From Cristatella mucedo (lineage: Eukaryota > Bryozoa > Phylactolaemata > Cristatellidae), in assembly GCA_009760855.2 (NCBI GenBank), contig WPIO01000018.1, positions 6,237,501 through 6,301,500 on the forward strand: 64,000 bases of DNA, in the 5' to 3' direction. Under the pieces are notes generated by a model. The model had not been told where the DNA came from and ran no database searches. It saw only the letters and a list, made by a program, of their open reading frames with translations. This document shows positions 23,568-33,834 of this stretch, piece after piece (position 1 is the first letter of the stretch; each line of letters starts with the position of its first letter). A program made the translations under genes and the position numbers.

Positions 23568-24175
23568 AATGCCACTACAGCGGACTATGAATATGGCTGC
23601 AAGGCTGGTCTTCAAGTCCCAGCGGCTTGAGCACGTGTCACCTTTTCTGGAAGAGCTAGGATGGTTGCCGGTTGAGCAAAGGATACAGAGCAAAGTTCTT
23701 ACGCTGACCCACAAGGCCCGCCACGGCTTGGCTCCTTCCTATTTAGCTGAACTGCTGCATCAGTTTCAGCCTGTTCGCGCCCTCAGGTCCTGTATGGACA
23801 ATAAATTAGCTGTCCCATTCCACCGCTTAAAGACAGTTGGCGACAGAAGCTTTAGCTCTGCAGGTCCTAGACTGTGGAACTCGCTTTCACAATTCTTACG
23901 CAACGACAACTACTCTCCTACTGCCGACTATGGCACATCTTTTTCAGCGGTCCTGAACTGCTACTTCTATGCTACTCACTACCTCAACTGCTCTCCTAAC
24001 TCTGCTATGCTTCCCACTTTCTCTTTGTTGCGTGAGACGAAGTCTGTTGGCTACCGAATGCGTACCGAAAGCCGCTTAGGCTGTGAGTGCGCTATACAAA
24101 ACTCTCCTGCGTAACACCCACATGGTCTTTATGACTTTGTGGAGTTACTGACGGAGATACATTACATTACATTAC
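23568..24175 (+). mobile_element. Second LINE family, plus copy, right arm of the inverted pair
   Basis: An open frame at 23569-24114 encodes the C-terminal end of the RT ORF: PLQRTMNMAARLVFKSQR, LGWLPVEQRIQSKVLTL, ARHGLAPSYLAELLHQF, RSFSSAGPRLWNS and CAIQNSPA-stop. It is followed by a short 3' UTR with tggagttactgacggagat and an attac tail. The upstream RT domain is missing (5' truncation). Near-identity to copies at 25838 and 31088 marks a young family. Confidence 0.92.
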
Positions 24176-25837
24176 AAGAACAGCTTCCCGTCCACTAGTA
24201 GTAACGTTGACCAGTTTGACTAGGCTCTCGTTGTCCTAGCACTGGCTAGCTGGTTCGGAGTGAGTGTAGCCTGGCGATGCTCAGGCAGCCGTCAAGACTG
24301 GAGATTTTTATTTGACCGAGATTTGGTAGATGTCACACATTATCGTTTCGCCGAGGACATCCGGTTTTTCTAGACCTTCTCGGTAGATTTTTTGGCTTTG
24401 GATATGCCAGACTTCTTCCTTATATTCTCATTGCTTCTCTATTCATTCCAGTTACAATCCGAAAGGATACTTCTTTGCCAGAAGGATAACGGCTTGTTCT
24501 CTTTCATGTGCAGCCTCAAGAAGCTGATGGAAATAACGGATTGGTTCGACGAGGAAAACAAGGAGCTAGTCACTGTCTAACTGTATATCGCAAGGGCACT
24601 CACAATGTCCGCCATGCTGACTTATGAGGCTTGCAGATGTCAGAAATTCCAACGTCGTGCCCCAACAACGTTTAGCGTTGCCAAAGAAAAACAGATGCGT
24701 CAAGCATTGACAGCTTCCCCGTCCTTGCTTGAGAGATTGATACCTGTTGTAGGCAAGCCCTGTGGAATCGGTTCTTACCTTGGCTTCACTCATGGACAAA
24801 TCCAGCTCGGGAAATCAGTCGGCTAATGACTGAAGCCCGCTATCCAGGAGAAAGTCAAGCAAATGCATTCTGTGGCCTGCTTTCAACTGGTGAAGTGATG
24901 GATGCTATAATTCGAGGAAACACATGGAAATCTTGGATAACTGGGATAACTAATAAACTGGGATAACTTTGATAACTTGGCTGTCCTGCTTACGCATTAT
25001 CACTTATAAACCAAGACATGAAAGCATAAGCAGGTAAAGAGCACCTAATTTGAAATCATCGCCTGCATGAGAACCACAAAAGCTTGTGCATGTTTATCAT
25101 TCTTGCATGTGGATAGTAGTCAGTGACACCCTGCTGCAAGACTTTAGTCCTTGAATAACATCTAGTGCTGAATGCTAGCATTTTACTACAGCTCATGACG
25201 AAAAAAGGTCTCCAAAATTTATAATAAAATAAGTATCAATTTAATGATGACCTGATCATTAAGAAAAATTGTGATAGTAGCAGAATAGGTTTAGTCGCGC
25301 GCAGGGAATTTGCAGATGGAAAATGTGATCTGCTTCCAACCGCACCGGAACCCGTGTCCTGAAGCAAGAGCACCTTACCTGTGCTAAGCTGGTACGTCTA
25401 AGTATGGGCCAGACGTGCCGATCTAACTGAAATCTCGACCAGGCCTGACTATTTCATATCATTATATTTATTTATATTTATACAATAGATTTTATTAATA
25501 TTATAGACCATTTATATTATAGATTGCATGTCATTTCTGACTATTTCATATATTTCATCTCAGGGTACCCGTGGATATTAGATGAATAACCATAGAATAT
25601 GAGCAAGTGGTCCATGGGATCTCTGAAGGGCACTCTTCATTTCGATAGTAGCAGATTGTTAAAACTCAGGTTGTAGTTGTTTCCGTCAAGAAAACTATTC
25701 TATCAGTTTTTCTTAAAAGTCGGGCTTAGCTAACCATTCATTGATAATTTATGAAAACGCAATGCTGGTTTTAAAGAATGCCAGATAGTGCCGCTACGTT
25801 CCAGAACTGCGACTTTCAAAGTTTTTAACGTTTACTT
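24176..25837. other. No recognised gene
   Basis: Two modest plus-strand open frames (24392-24580 and 24605-24826) have no identifiable motif. The octamer ggataact recurs four times at 24930-24980. Positions 25440-25560 are strongly AT-rich. Confidence 0.5.
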
Positions 25838-26600
25838 GTTGGTGCGACTATCCCAGCTAGCCATCACATCCGATCCCTATCCAAGATTAGAAGCTGTCTC
25901 CCACAGTGGCTTGTAAAAAATTTAACTAGCTCTTTAGTTCTGTCTCGGCTTGATTATTGTAATTCCCTTTTGGCTGGGCTACCAAAGAAAGCTATTATGC
26001 CACTACAGCGGACTATGAATATGGCTGCAAGGCTGGTCTTCAAGTCCCAGCGGTTTGAGCACGTGTCACCTTTGCTGAAAGAGCTAGGATGGTTGCCGGT
26101 TGAGCAAAGGATACAGAGCAAAGTTCTTACGCTGACCCACAAGGCCCGCCACGGCTTGGCTGCTTCGTACCTAGCTGAACTGCTGCATCAGTTTCAGCCT
26201 GTTCGCGCCCTCAGGTCCTGTATGGACAATAAATTAGCTGTCCCATTCCACCGCTTAAAGACAGTTGGCGACAGAAGCTTTAGCTCTGCAGGTCCTAGAC
26301 TGTGGAACTCGCTTTCACAATTCTTAGGCAACGACATCTACTCTCCTACTGCCGACTATGGCACATCTTTTTCAGCGGTCCTGAACTGCTACTTCTATGC
26401 TACTCACTACCTCAACTGCTCTCCTAACTCTGCTATGCTTCCCACTTTCTCTTTGTTGCGTGAGACGAAGTCTGTTGGCTACCGAATGCGTACCGAAAGC
26501 CGCTTAGGCTGTGAGTGCGCTATACAAAACTCTCCTGCGTAACATCCACATGGTCTTTATGACTTTGTGGAGTTACTGACGGAGATACATTACATTACAT
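25838..26600 (+). mobile_element. Second LINE family, 5'-truncated plus copy
   Basis: This copy extends further 5' than the one at 23.6 kb: HHIRSLSKIRSCLPQWLVK, LVLSRLDYCNSLLAGLPKK, then the same C-terminal sequence to NSPA-stop at 26542. The tail is cggagatacattacattaca. The frame is open from 25970. Very high similarity to the other copies implies recent retrotransposition from an active source elsewhere. Confidence 0.93.
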
Positions 26601-27189
26601 CGAAGAATACACAAATTCCAGGTCGATTTTTTAACAGCAAGTCAACTGCTGCCGGCAAAGACACAATTCCTGTTCGGCTGCACCTTGGCCCTTGTGACAT
26701 TACTTCGCCTGAAAAAGACCTTGTAACATGCTAGCCTGCTGGAGAATGTTAGGCGAAATTTATTCTTGTTATGCTGGAGCACTTCTGCTCTGCCGTTAAA
26801 TCCAGCAATGGCCTTGCTCATGGCTATTCGAGTCGGTTTCAGAAATAAAGGATGATTATAGGGGCTCACTTTGAATCTTTTTCAACATACATATTTGAAT
26901 TTGGAATGTAGAATACCGGCTCTTTTATCTATTCTTTGTTATATTTCAAACTTAACATTGCAGGGTGTAAAGTAAACGTTTCATAACTAGAATGTCTACT
27001 CATTGATATGAATGATGGTCTGAATGTGGCTTTGCTTGAAACTTCGCAAAAACCTATCGAAGGTAGTAAGCGTGAAATGAATATTTTACTGACAGGCGAC
27101 TGTGCATTCAGTAAAAGGTATTCGATCAACGTTGCAGGTGGGCAGCAAATGTTTAGCCCAATTAGATATAAATAAGTGAAATTCATTTG
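26601..27189. other. No recognised feature
   Basis: The stretch is AT-leaning single-copy-looking DNA. The minus frames at 26642-26869 and 26929-27192 have no motif support. Confidence 0.5.
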
Positions 27190-27265
27190 CATGGCGCCCT
27201 ATGGGAACGAAATCCCTATTCAGGCTCTGCACATGTGCCATGGGGGGCTCGAGACCACGACCTAA
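27190..27265 (-). mobile_element. tRNA-derived SINE fragment
   Basis: Reversed: gtggtctcgagccccccatg (B-box region), then gcacatgtgcagagcctgaat and agggatttcgttcccatag...gcgcc. This is the same order as the better SINE at 30892-31040. The A-box end is lost. Confidence 0.65.
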
Positions 27266-27339
27266 TTCTTCAACTGCATTTACTTAGAACTTTTCGGAGC
27301 AATCACATTAACACAGAGCGATAAAAGCAAGGCATTACA

Positions 27340-29250
27340 TTATACCTTTTAGGAACTTTAAAAATTCGAACTGTCACGCAACATGGCAACTCCGACTGGG
27401 GTAGCAATTGATAAACTAAAGCCGGGAGGGAGGTCAATACATGGCATCGACAATGACCGACGGACACGCGCAGGAATGCGATAGCAGTCTCTGCAATCTT
27501 TTTGTGAAGAGGACAGGTTTCACAGAAAGCTTTATGCAGACAAGGTCTTTTACTTGAGCAAAAACTATAAACAATATCTGCCTGTTTTTAGATGTAAGCT
27601 CAATTTTGAACGGAAAACCTGTGCTGCTTACTTGAATTGACGGAAACGGAGCGTTAGTCTCCGTTGATGTGGCTGAATATCGGTATTCAGCCGAAGCAGG
27701 GTCGCTTTGCCCTCAAAGGCTTCAGAGCCCTAGGAGGCAACAGCAAAACTCACAGGTGGCAGCACTCTTAGAGAAGGCATCGTCCTCAAAGGCGGACACG
27801 CCCACTAAAACGGAAGTGCCGGAATCTGTTACTTGCTTCTATTTCGCCCAAGTATGGCTAACCTCTGTGCATCGCTTTCTGAACACGCTCGAACCTTCAA
27901 TGTCTTATTTTAGGCACATATCTCTGCAGCTGTACGCTTCTTCGTTAATCTCGCTTCTGGTGTGTAAGCGTACGCTTTCGTAATGTCATTATTTACTAAT
28001 ATCCTCTCAAAAAACAAAGCTAGCTAACAGATTTCACATTATCACAAGATACGGTCACCGCGGTAGAAACTCGATTTTTCAAAGGCGGAATTAGGTGGAC
28101 TTTTCATATTTAACACGTAGAAAAATCTTTTTGGTCAGCATGCCTTTTTAGAGTAAAGTTTAAAAGCAGGATGGCTTGATCCAACTTATTGTTCATGTCG
28201 GAAACATGTTTACCTCTCTATATAATAGGAGATTGTATTGGGCGCGGTAGCGAAGTGATACTTCATTCGTCCGGCGTGCAGCAGCAGCACGAGCGCCCTA
28301 TTACGAGGATACACCTCGAGATAGTTGCTGAAGACTACATCGGAAACGTTGGCCACAACGTCGAGCTAGCATTTTATGGACAGACCGAATGAGCGGAAGT
28401 TGGCTTTGCACGAGCATCAAGTTGAAGCCCGTCATTAGCCGGCGGTCTTTGCACTCTGACTATCACGTCAGGGTGAAAAGTATCCTCTGAAAGGAAATTT
28501 AAAACTGCCAAACCTCACACAACGTTGCTACTCCGGCTGGGATACCAATTTATAAGATAAAGTGGGGTAGAGAGTTCAACGAGTGGCATCGACAATCACT
28601 TACGGACACGTGCATGAATATTAAAGCAGTCTCTGCATTCTTTTTGGAAACGCGACAAGATTCGCAGAAAGTCTTATGTAGACAAGGTGTTTTACTTTAA
28701 CGAAAACCATAGCAAATATCTGCCTTGTAATAGACTTAAAACTGACTTGGAACAGAAAACCTGTGTTGCCTAAAAAATATTCTAATTGAATTCATGCAAC
28801 ACGGAAAGATAATCTTTTCGGTAGGCGTGGCTTTCGGGAGTGTGTTATACATGCAGGATTAACGCTTAATTCGACTTGCTGCTTATGGCGGAAACCAATT
28901 TACCTCACTGGATAATAGGAGACTGAATTTGGTGCGAAAGTGAAATGATATTCTATTAGTCCAGCGTGATACAACAGCATGAGTATCCTATGACGAGGAC
29001 ATACGTCAAGATAGTCCCGTAAGACGAAACGCTTTAGAAACGCTGGCCACAACATCGAGTCGGCATTTTATTTACATTTATTCGACATTTTATGGACAAC
29101 CCGGATTGAGCGAAAGCATGACTTGCACGAAGATTAAGTCGAAGTAATTATGGAGCAACCGACAGAAAACGTGGCTACTCCGACTGGGGCAAATTTTATA
29201 AACAAAAACCTTTCTTTGATTGAGCTAAATACATAACACAGTCAAATAAG
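27340..29250. repeat. Old diverged relic of the 820-bp satellite
   Basis: Landmarks of the main array appear in altered form: tttacctctctatataatag near 28210, tttacctcactggataatag near 28900, gtgtgcagcagcagcacgag-like text near 28276, and ccgactggggtagcaat near 27396. Spacing from 28212 to 28902 is 690 bp. The segment 27660-27980 (ggcttcagagccctagg, agtatggctaacctctgtgc) is absent from the main array but recurs at 32280-32530. Confidence 0.85.
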
Positions 29251-29650
29251 ATTATAGGGGGTTTCGACCCCGGTGTTTTAGCCCCCGGAAAGTTGGACCC
29301 GGATGGTTCATCAAGGGGATGTTTCAACCCGGAGAATTCGAACCAGGGTTGTCCAAGCAAAGGATTCTTCGACCCCAGGGCGAATTGACTGCAGCAGTTT
29401 CGACCACTCCTGACTATGGAGTATAGAGGAATGATAAACAGCTTTAGAAGTTACCAATAACGTTTAATCCCTTACTTGGCTGTTACAAGACACACAGCGT
29501 GTTAAAAAAAAATTAGTTAAACAAGTTCAACTTGTGCCTGAAATGTGCATCAACACATGTTTCAATTCAATATTCATATGCGCAATTGAGAATGTGACAA
29601 ATATGCCATCGCTTTTAGGTACGTGGACGCGTTGATGCGGTTGTAAGTGG

Positions 29651-30124
29651 CTACAGTTCGTTCCACACGTTGCTGCAGCTCACGGGAACGTTTCTTTGTG
29701 CGATGCTGTGCGCCCCGCGACTTGCTTCACTTGCTACTTTACTTCCATGCCGCCGCAACGCACGAGACAGCGTGTCCTTCTTCGGTAGGGCCATGAGAAT
29801 GTGATCAGGTAAGGTGGACGTCACAGCAGCTTGACTGGTTGACGGTCGAGCAAGAGCGTCATTGATCCGCTCTTTCGTTTCTCCGACAGCTTTACGCGCC
29901 AATGACTTTAACCGATTTCCTTCATGAGTGAGATAACTGAGTTTGTGTATGACCATGTTGTCCAGCGTTTTCACTCTCGCGCGGCACTTCAACGACGTAA
30001 ACTTGCAACATCTCCATACCATATCATTCTTCATAGTCTGCCTGTGGAACCAGTATTCGTGATTACCAAGAAGCAAAGTTCTCTTTCCTCGCTTCGTCAC
30101 TCCATATTGCACGGTACCCGCCAT
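29651..30124 (-). CDS. FLYWCH zinc-finger ORF, N-terminal part of a MULE transposase
   Basis: From the ATG at 30124 this is a 157-codon open frame. It starts MAGTVQYGVTKRGKRTLLL and gives a FLYWCH-type finger: NHEYWFHRQ, W-R-C-C, C-R-A, then HKLSYLTHEGN in place of the usual H-x-H. A basic linker and a PKKDTLSRALRRHG motif follow, like the RRQR segment after the finger in the other MULE. No DDE catalytic domain follows, so it cannot transpose anything. FLYWCH fingers bind DNA; here the expected target is the element's own terminal modules. Another in-frame ATG lies at 30142. It may be a remnant or a stand-alone DNA-binding protein. Confidence 0.6.
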   Translation of the reverse strand: MAGTVQYGVTKRGKRTLLLGNHEYWFHRQTMKNDMVWRCCKFTSLKCRARVKTLDNMVIHKLSYLTHEGNRLKSLARKAVGETKERINDALARPSTSQAAVTSTLPDHILMALPKKDTLSRALRRHGSKVASEASRGAHSIAQRNVPVSCSNVWNEL

Positions 30125-30300
30125 TACTACGGCATCACACATGCACAGGCAGAAATAGCTAGGTACGCCTAAAAAAAAAGTACAGAATGTGTCACATGAC
30201 GGCAAATTCCCGAAATGCAATATCCATACTTACCAAGAAACGAAGTTGGTTTTCTCGTTCACTCACGCCACATTACACGGCAGCCTCCATTTCTCACTCA
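30050..30300. repeat. Imperfect ~165-bp tandem duplication of the FLYWCH 5' end
   Basis: accaagaagcaaagttctct with tcgtcactccatattgcacgg (30050-30125) is repeated as accaagaaacgaagttggtt with tcactcacgccacattacacgg (30230-30290). Read on the minus strand, the outer copy gives EAAVQCGVSERE against AGTVQYGVTKRG. Confidence 0.75.
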
Positions 30301-30891
30301 CCAACTGTATATGTGATTAATGATATTATGATTAAAAATATTAACGCAAGCAGTACAGATGTTCGTTAAATGCAGCAACATTCCCGGTATTGACACATCC
30401 TGCTGATTGAATACGGCGGAACGACGTTATAACACGTTCGGCAGTAACTTCTGGTACTGATTATAGGTGTTTACACAAAATTTGTGTATTAAAACCAAAT
30501 TCCTATCATATCACTGAAAGTGATTATGTCGGTCCAAACGTCAGGGGTCGAACAATCCTAGAGTGCAAACGCCCATGGGTGACACGGACAGGGACAAATT
30601 GTCCGAGGGGCCAGTAATCCTAGGGTCGAATACTCACTGGGTTCAATCGCCCGGGTCGAACACTCCGGGGTCCAAACAGCCGTGGTAGAAAAGTCTGGTT
30701 ACCCTATCGCACGAGAGATGCTCAAGGCTTGAAGCCTTGGATTATTTGCGAGCGGATATAAGATTATTGTGGGTTTTAAAAATTAAATATGAGACAGCAC
30801 TCCATCAAACCGTTGTCCTATTCAGAGCTCGCACAGTGCATTGATAATCCTTGCGTGCTACTGTTTGACATAAATTCATTAGGTCACACGA

Positions 30892-31040
30892 CAAATGGCC
30901 GAGCTGGTTTGGTCTAGCGGTACGGGTGCTCGCCCCGACCAAGGTCTGACTGAGGTCGTGTTCTCGAGCCCCGAGGCATATGTGAAGCGCCTGAATAGAG
31001 ATTAAGTTCTCTTGGGGCGCTATATAAATGAATTATATAT
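30892..31040 (+). mobile_element. tRNA-derived SINE with a LINE-like tail
   Basis: The head has a pol III A box (tggtctagcgg, near 30909) and a B box-like gttctcgagcc (near 30959), spaced as in tRNA genes. The body continues with gtgaagcgcctgaatagaga and taagttctcttggggcgcta, then tataaatgaatta. That body matches the 3' end of the window's CR1/L2-type LINE, as expected for a SINE mobilised by that LINE's enzyme. It is the best SINE copy in the window. Confidence 0.85.
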
Positions 31041-31087
31041 CTGTTTTGTGCATCTTTGACGTCATGTCTAGAATGGTGTATAACCCC

Positions 31088-31557
31088 CTGACCCACAAGG
31101 CCCGCCACGGCTTGGCTCCTTCGTACCTAGCTGAACTGCTGCATCAGTTTCAGCCTGTTCGCGCCCTCAGGTCCTGTGTGGACAAAGAATTAGCTGTCCC
31201 TTTCCTCCGCTTAAAGACAGTTGGCGACAGAAGCTTTAGCTCTGCAGGTCCTAGACTGTGGAACTCGCTTCCACAATTTTTACGCAACGACAACTACTCT
31301 CCAACTGCCGACTATGGCGCATCTTTTTCAGCGGTCCTGAACTGCTACTTCTATGCTACTCACTACCTCAACTGCTCTCCTAACTCTGCTATGCTTCCCA
31401 CTTTCTCTTTGTTTCGTGAGACGAAGTCTGTTGGCTACCGAATGCGTACCGAAAGCCGCTTAGGCTGTGAGTGCGCTATACAAAACTCTCCTGCGTAACA
31501 CCCACATGGTCTTTATGACTTTGTGGAGTTACTGACGGAGATACATTACATTACATT
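31088..31557 (+). mobile_element. Second LINE family, short 5'-truncated plus copy
   Basis: It begins at ctgacccacaaggcccgcc, just after the SINE. It encodes THKARHGLAPSYLAELLHQF through to CAIQNSPA-stop (31498) and ends in acggagatacattacattac. It is nearly identical to the copies at 23.6 and 25.9 kb. Confidence 0.92.
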
Positions 31558-31899
31558 AAACTCACAACTCTCCCAGGTCCTTCTGCTTGCTCTCTAGGAT
31601 GCTAACTATTACTAATTTATAATTTTAAATATTATTGCATCATTTATTGGTAGAGTAATTCCTTATTCTTCCTTGACGGTTTTAGGAAAGTCTTTATTGC
31701 TCAACTCGGTTAGTTTCTCACATTTTGCTCAAAGTATAAGACTGATTATAGTATGTGAATTCGCTTTTGAACACCACTCAATCTTCAAAACCTCCCGTAA
31801 AATCACGTCGCTACGACTGTAATTTTCTCACTCTTTCATGTATCTAACACAGTAGAAAGCAGTGTCTCTCATTACTTACTAGTTACTAAAATTGCACGT
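31558..31899. other. No recognised feature
   Basis: AT-rich sequence without a credible reading frame or repeat match. Confidence 0.5.
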
Positions 31900-32780
31900 G
31901 ATAAACGATGCTAGCTTTGAGAAATGCGGAAAGCTTGACTTTGCATGAAGCCCAAGTCAAAGCTCACTATTTGGAAGCTGCTGTTACACACCGCTCTCAT
32001 GTCAAGGTGAGTAGTACTCTCTGCACGGAACTTTAAAAGCCCAACCATCACAAAAAGTGGCTATCCGTCAATGAGGGACATAAATGTGCTGGAATGCAGT
32101 AGCGATCTACAAATGTTTTCGGAAAGATGACAGAATTTCTATAGAGCTTCCTGAAGACCAGGCGCATTGTTGAAACGAAAACTGTAAACAATATCTGCCT
32201 GATCATACATTCGAAAGTAATTTAAATAGAAAACCCATGTTACTTACAAAAGATACTAGTTAATTAAAGCAAACTGGGCAGCCATCGCCATTGATGTGAC
32301 TGAATTGTGGCTTTCGGCAGACGCGGTGCCGATAGCGCCCTCAGAGGAGGCAGTACCCTCAAAGGCTTCGGCGCCCTTAGAGGCGACAGCTGTCTCAAAG
32401 GTGGCAGCGCGATAAGAGGCCGCAGCGTCCTCGGAGGCTTCAGCATCCTCAGTGAAGGCTGAGCCAAAATATGATTGTTTCTTATATTTCACTCAAGTAT
32501 GGCTAAGCTCTGTGAATTATTTTCTATACACCGTCTAATTTTCAAAACCACATTTAAAGTACCGGTTACTACGATTGCAAGCTTGTACGGTTATAGTGAC
32601 TCTGGTGTATAAGCATAAATATTCTCACTGTCCTTGCTACCTACTAATATTTCTCACACAAAACAAAAAAGCAATGCAACCTTAGAAATCTCCCAATGAC
32701 AAAAACTACCGTCTCCGTGAGGAAATTTTAATTTTACTAAAGCGGAATAGGTGAGACGTTTCACAGCCATGAAGCCAGTC
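31900..32780. repeat. Second old satellite relic
   Basis: ggaaagcttgactttgcatg, then ccaaccatcacaaaaagtgg, a box like gatgacagaatttc and gaaaacccatgttacttac follow the monomer order with heavy divergence. Positions 32280-32530 repeat the extra segment also found at 27660-27980. Confidence 0.75.
32300..32465. repeat. Imperfect short tandem repeat (ccctca-gaggc units)
   Basis: Degenerate units such as gcgccctcagaggaggcag, taccctcaaaggcttcgg and cgcccttagaggcgacag repeat about every 15-27 bp. On the minus strand they read as an Ala/Ser/Glu-rich string in 32256-32492, probably a by-product of the repeat. A shorter set lies at 27700-27800. Confidence 0.7.
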
Positions 32781-32789
32781 AGTGGGCCA

Positions 32790-33080
32790 CGCCACGTTTA
32801 TTAAAGCACCCTCAGAGAACTCAATATATCTCTAGGTACTTTAAATTTCCTGTAAAGGAAACATGATCTAATGGTTAGTGGTAGCATGATCAATGAACAA
32901 CGAGAATAACATGGATAGGGGGCGTGCACTGGGTCAGCATGCAAGTATGGTTAGTGGCAGCATGCAGTGTCAGCACGCATAAGTGCATAAAGGACGAATC
33001 ACGGGGACCCACTAAATGCTGTGATAAATAGATGATTTTTTAGTTTTATTTTAATGTGGACAAGTCAGGAGCTGTCCTGA
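32790..33080 (-). mobile_element. CR1/L2-type LINE 3' end
   Basis: Reversed it reads ggtccccgtgattcgtcctt, gcgtgctgacactgcatgct, cctttacaggaaatttaaag and gagttctctgagggtgcttt. This is the 3' UTR of the LINE at 40.9-42.8 kb with about 250 bp retained. Confidence 0.85.
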
Positions 33081-33229
33081 CCCGAGAAGAGAGTGAGTTA
33101 GCTATATTCGACTTCTTGATAAAGGCGGAAACCAATTTAAGTCAGTGAATAATCGTTGACTTTTAGGCGCTTTAGCAAAAAGACATTTCATTCATCAGGA
33201 ACTAGACAGCAGCACGTGTATCCAATGAA

Positions 33230-33810
33230 GAGGATGGACCTTCCCAGCTTTTCTGACAGGTTATTTTTGTCTGCTTTACAGAAATGGTTCACGTATTTAA
33301 GACGTCGTAAAGCCGCATCTGACTAAAGCGAGTATCAAGTCACAATGTGTGACCTTGCTGCAGTGATTTTGCAAGGTTTCCGTCTGCAATCCCAATAAAG
33401 AATTCACGTTACATATCTCTGGGCAACGATCTTTATTTCGATGCCTTGAAAGACATGTGTCTTCTTCTGGGTACTTCTAAAATAAACCATGTATCTATAA
33501 AACCTACTTCGCTTAACATGTGTCCTGGTTAATGCGCTTGCACGTCGGGGAATGAATGATATACGGGTCTCAATCCTCAAATACTCCCAGCTTGGCTGAC
33601 AGGTTTCATTCTGCTTTACGGAATAGTGCACACATTCTCGTGCCTTCGCAAAGCCATCTCTGACTAAAGCGAGCATCGAGTCGCAATGTGTGACCTTCCT
33701 GCAGAGATTTTCCAAGGCTTCTGCCTGCGCTTCCAATAAAGAATTTGTCACATTACATATCTCTGGGCAGCGATGGTGGTTTTGATGCCTTGAAAACATG
33801 TGTGTTTTTT
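33230..33810. repeat. Two-copy tandem duplication, ~340-bp period
   Basis: cccagcttttctgacagg (33244) and cccagcttggctgacagg (33586) start two copies. Each continues through ctgactaaagcgag, cacaatgtgtgacctt or its cgcaatgtgtgacc variant, caataaagaatt and ttacatatctctgggca, to gatgccttgaaa. No coding function is evident. Confidence 0.85.
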
Positions 33811-33834
33811 TTCTTGGCTAAAATACGCTAAGTG

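Larger units (their letters stand above)
29251..30708 (-). mobile_element. Second MULE-like element (FLYWCH type), internally deleted
   Basis: Both ends carry repeated gttcgaaccc/gggtcgaac modules in opposite directions (29257-29415 and 30535-30700), like the modular ends of the MULE at 4951. One ggacaaattgtccg module near 30593 resembles that element's module. The interior holds only the FLYWCH part of a transposase gene on the minus strand. I could not define exact termini or a target duplication, so the ends are approximate. Confidence 0.65.

Noticed and set aside
23065-24175. Inverted LINE pair as a twin-priming product
   Set aside because: In twin priming only one arm ends at the 3' tail. 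Here both arms carry the tail, so two insertions or a palindromic duplication fit better.
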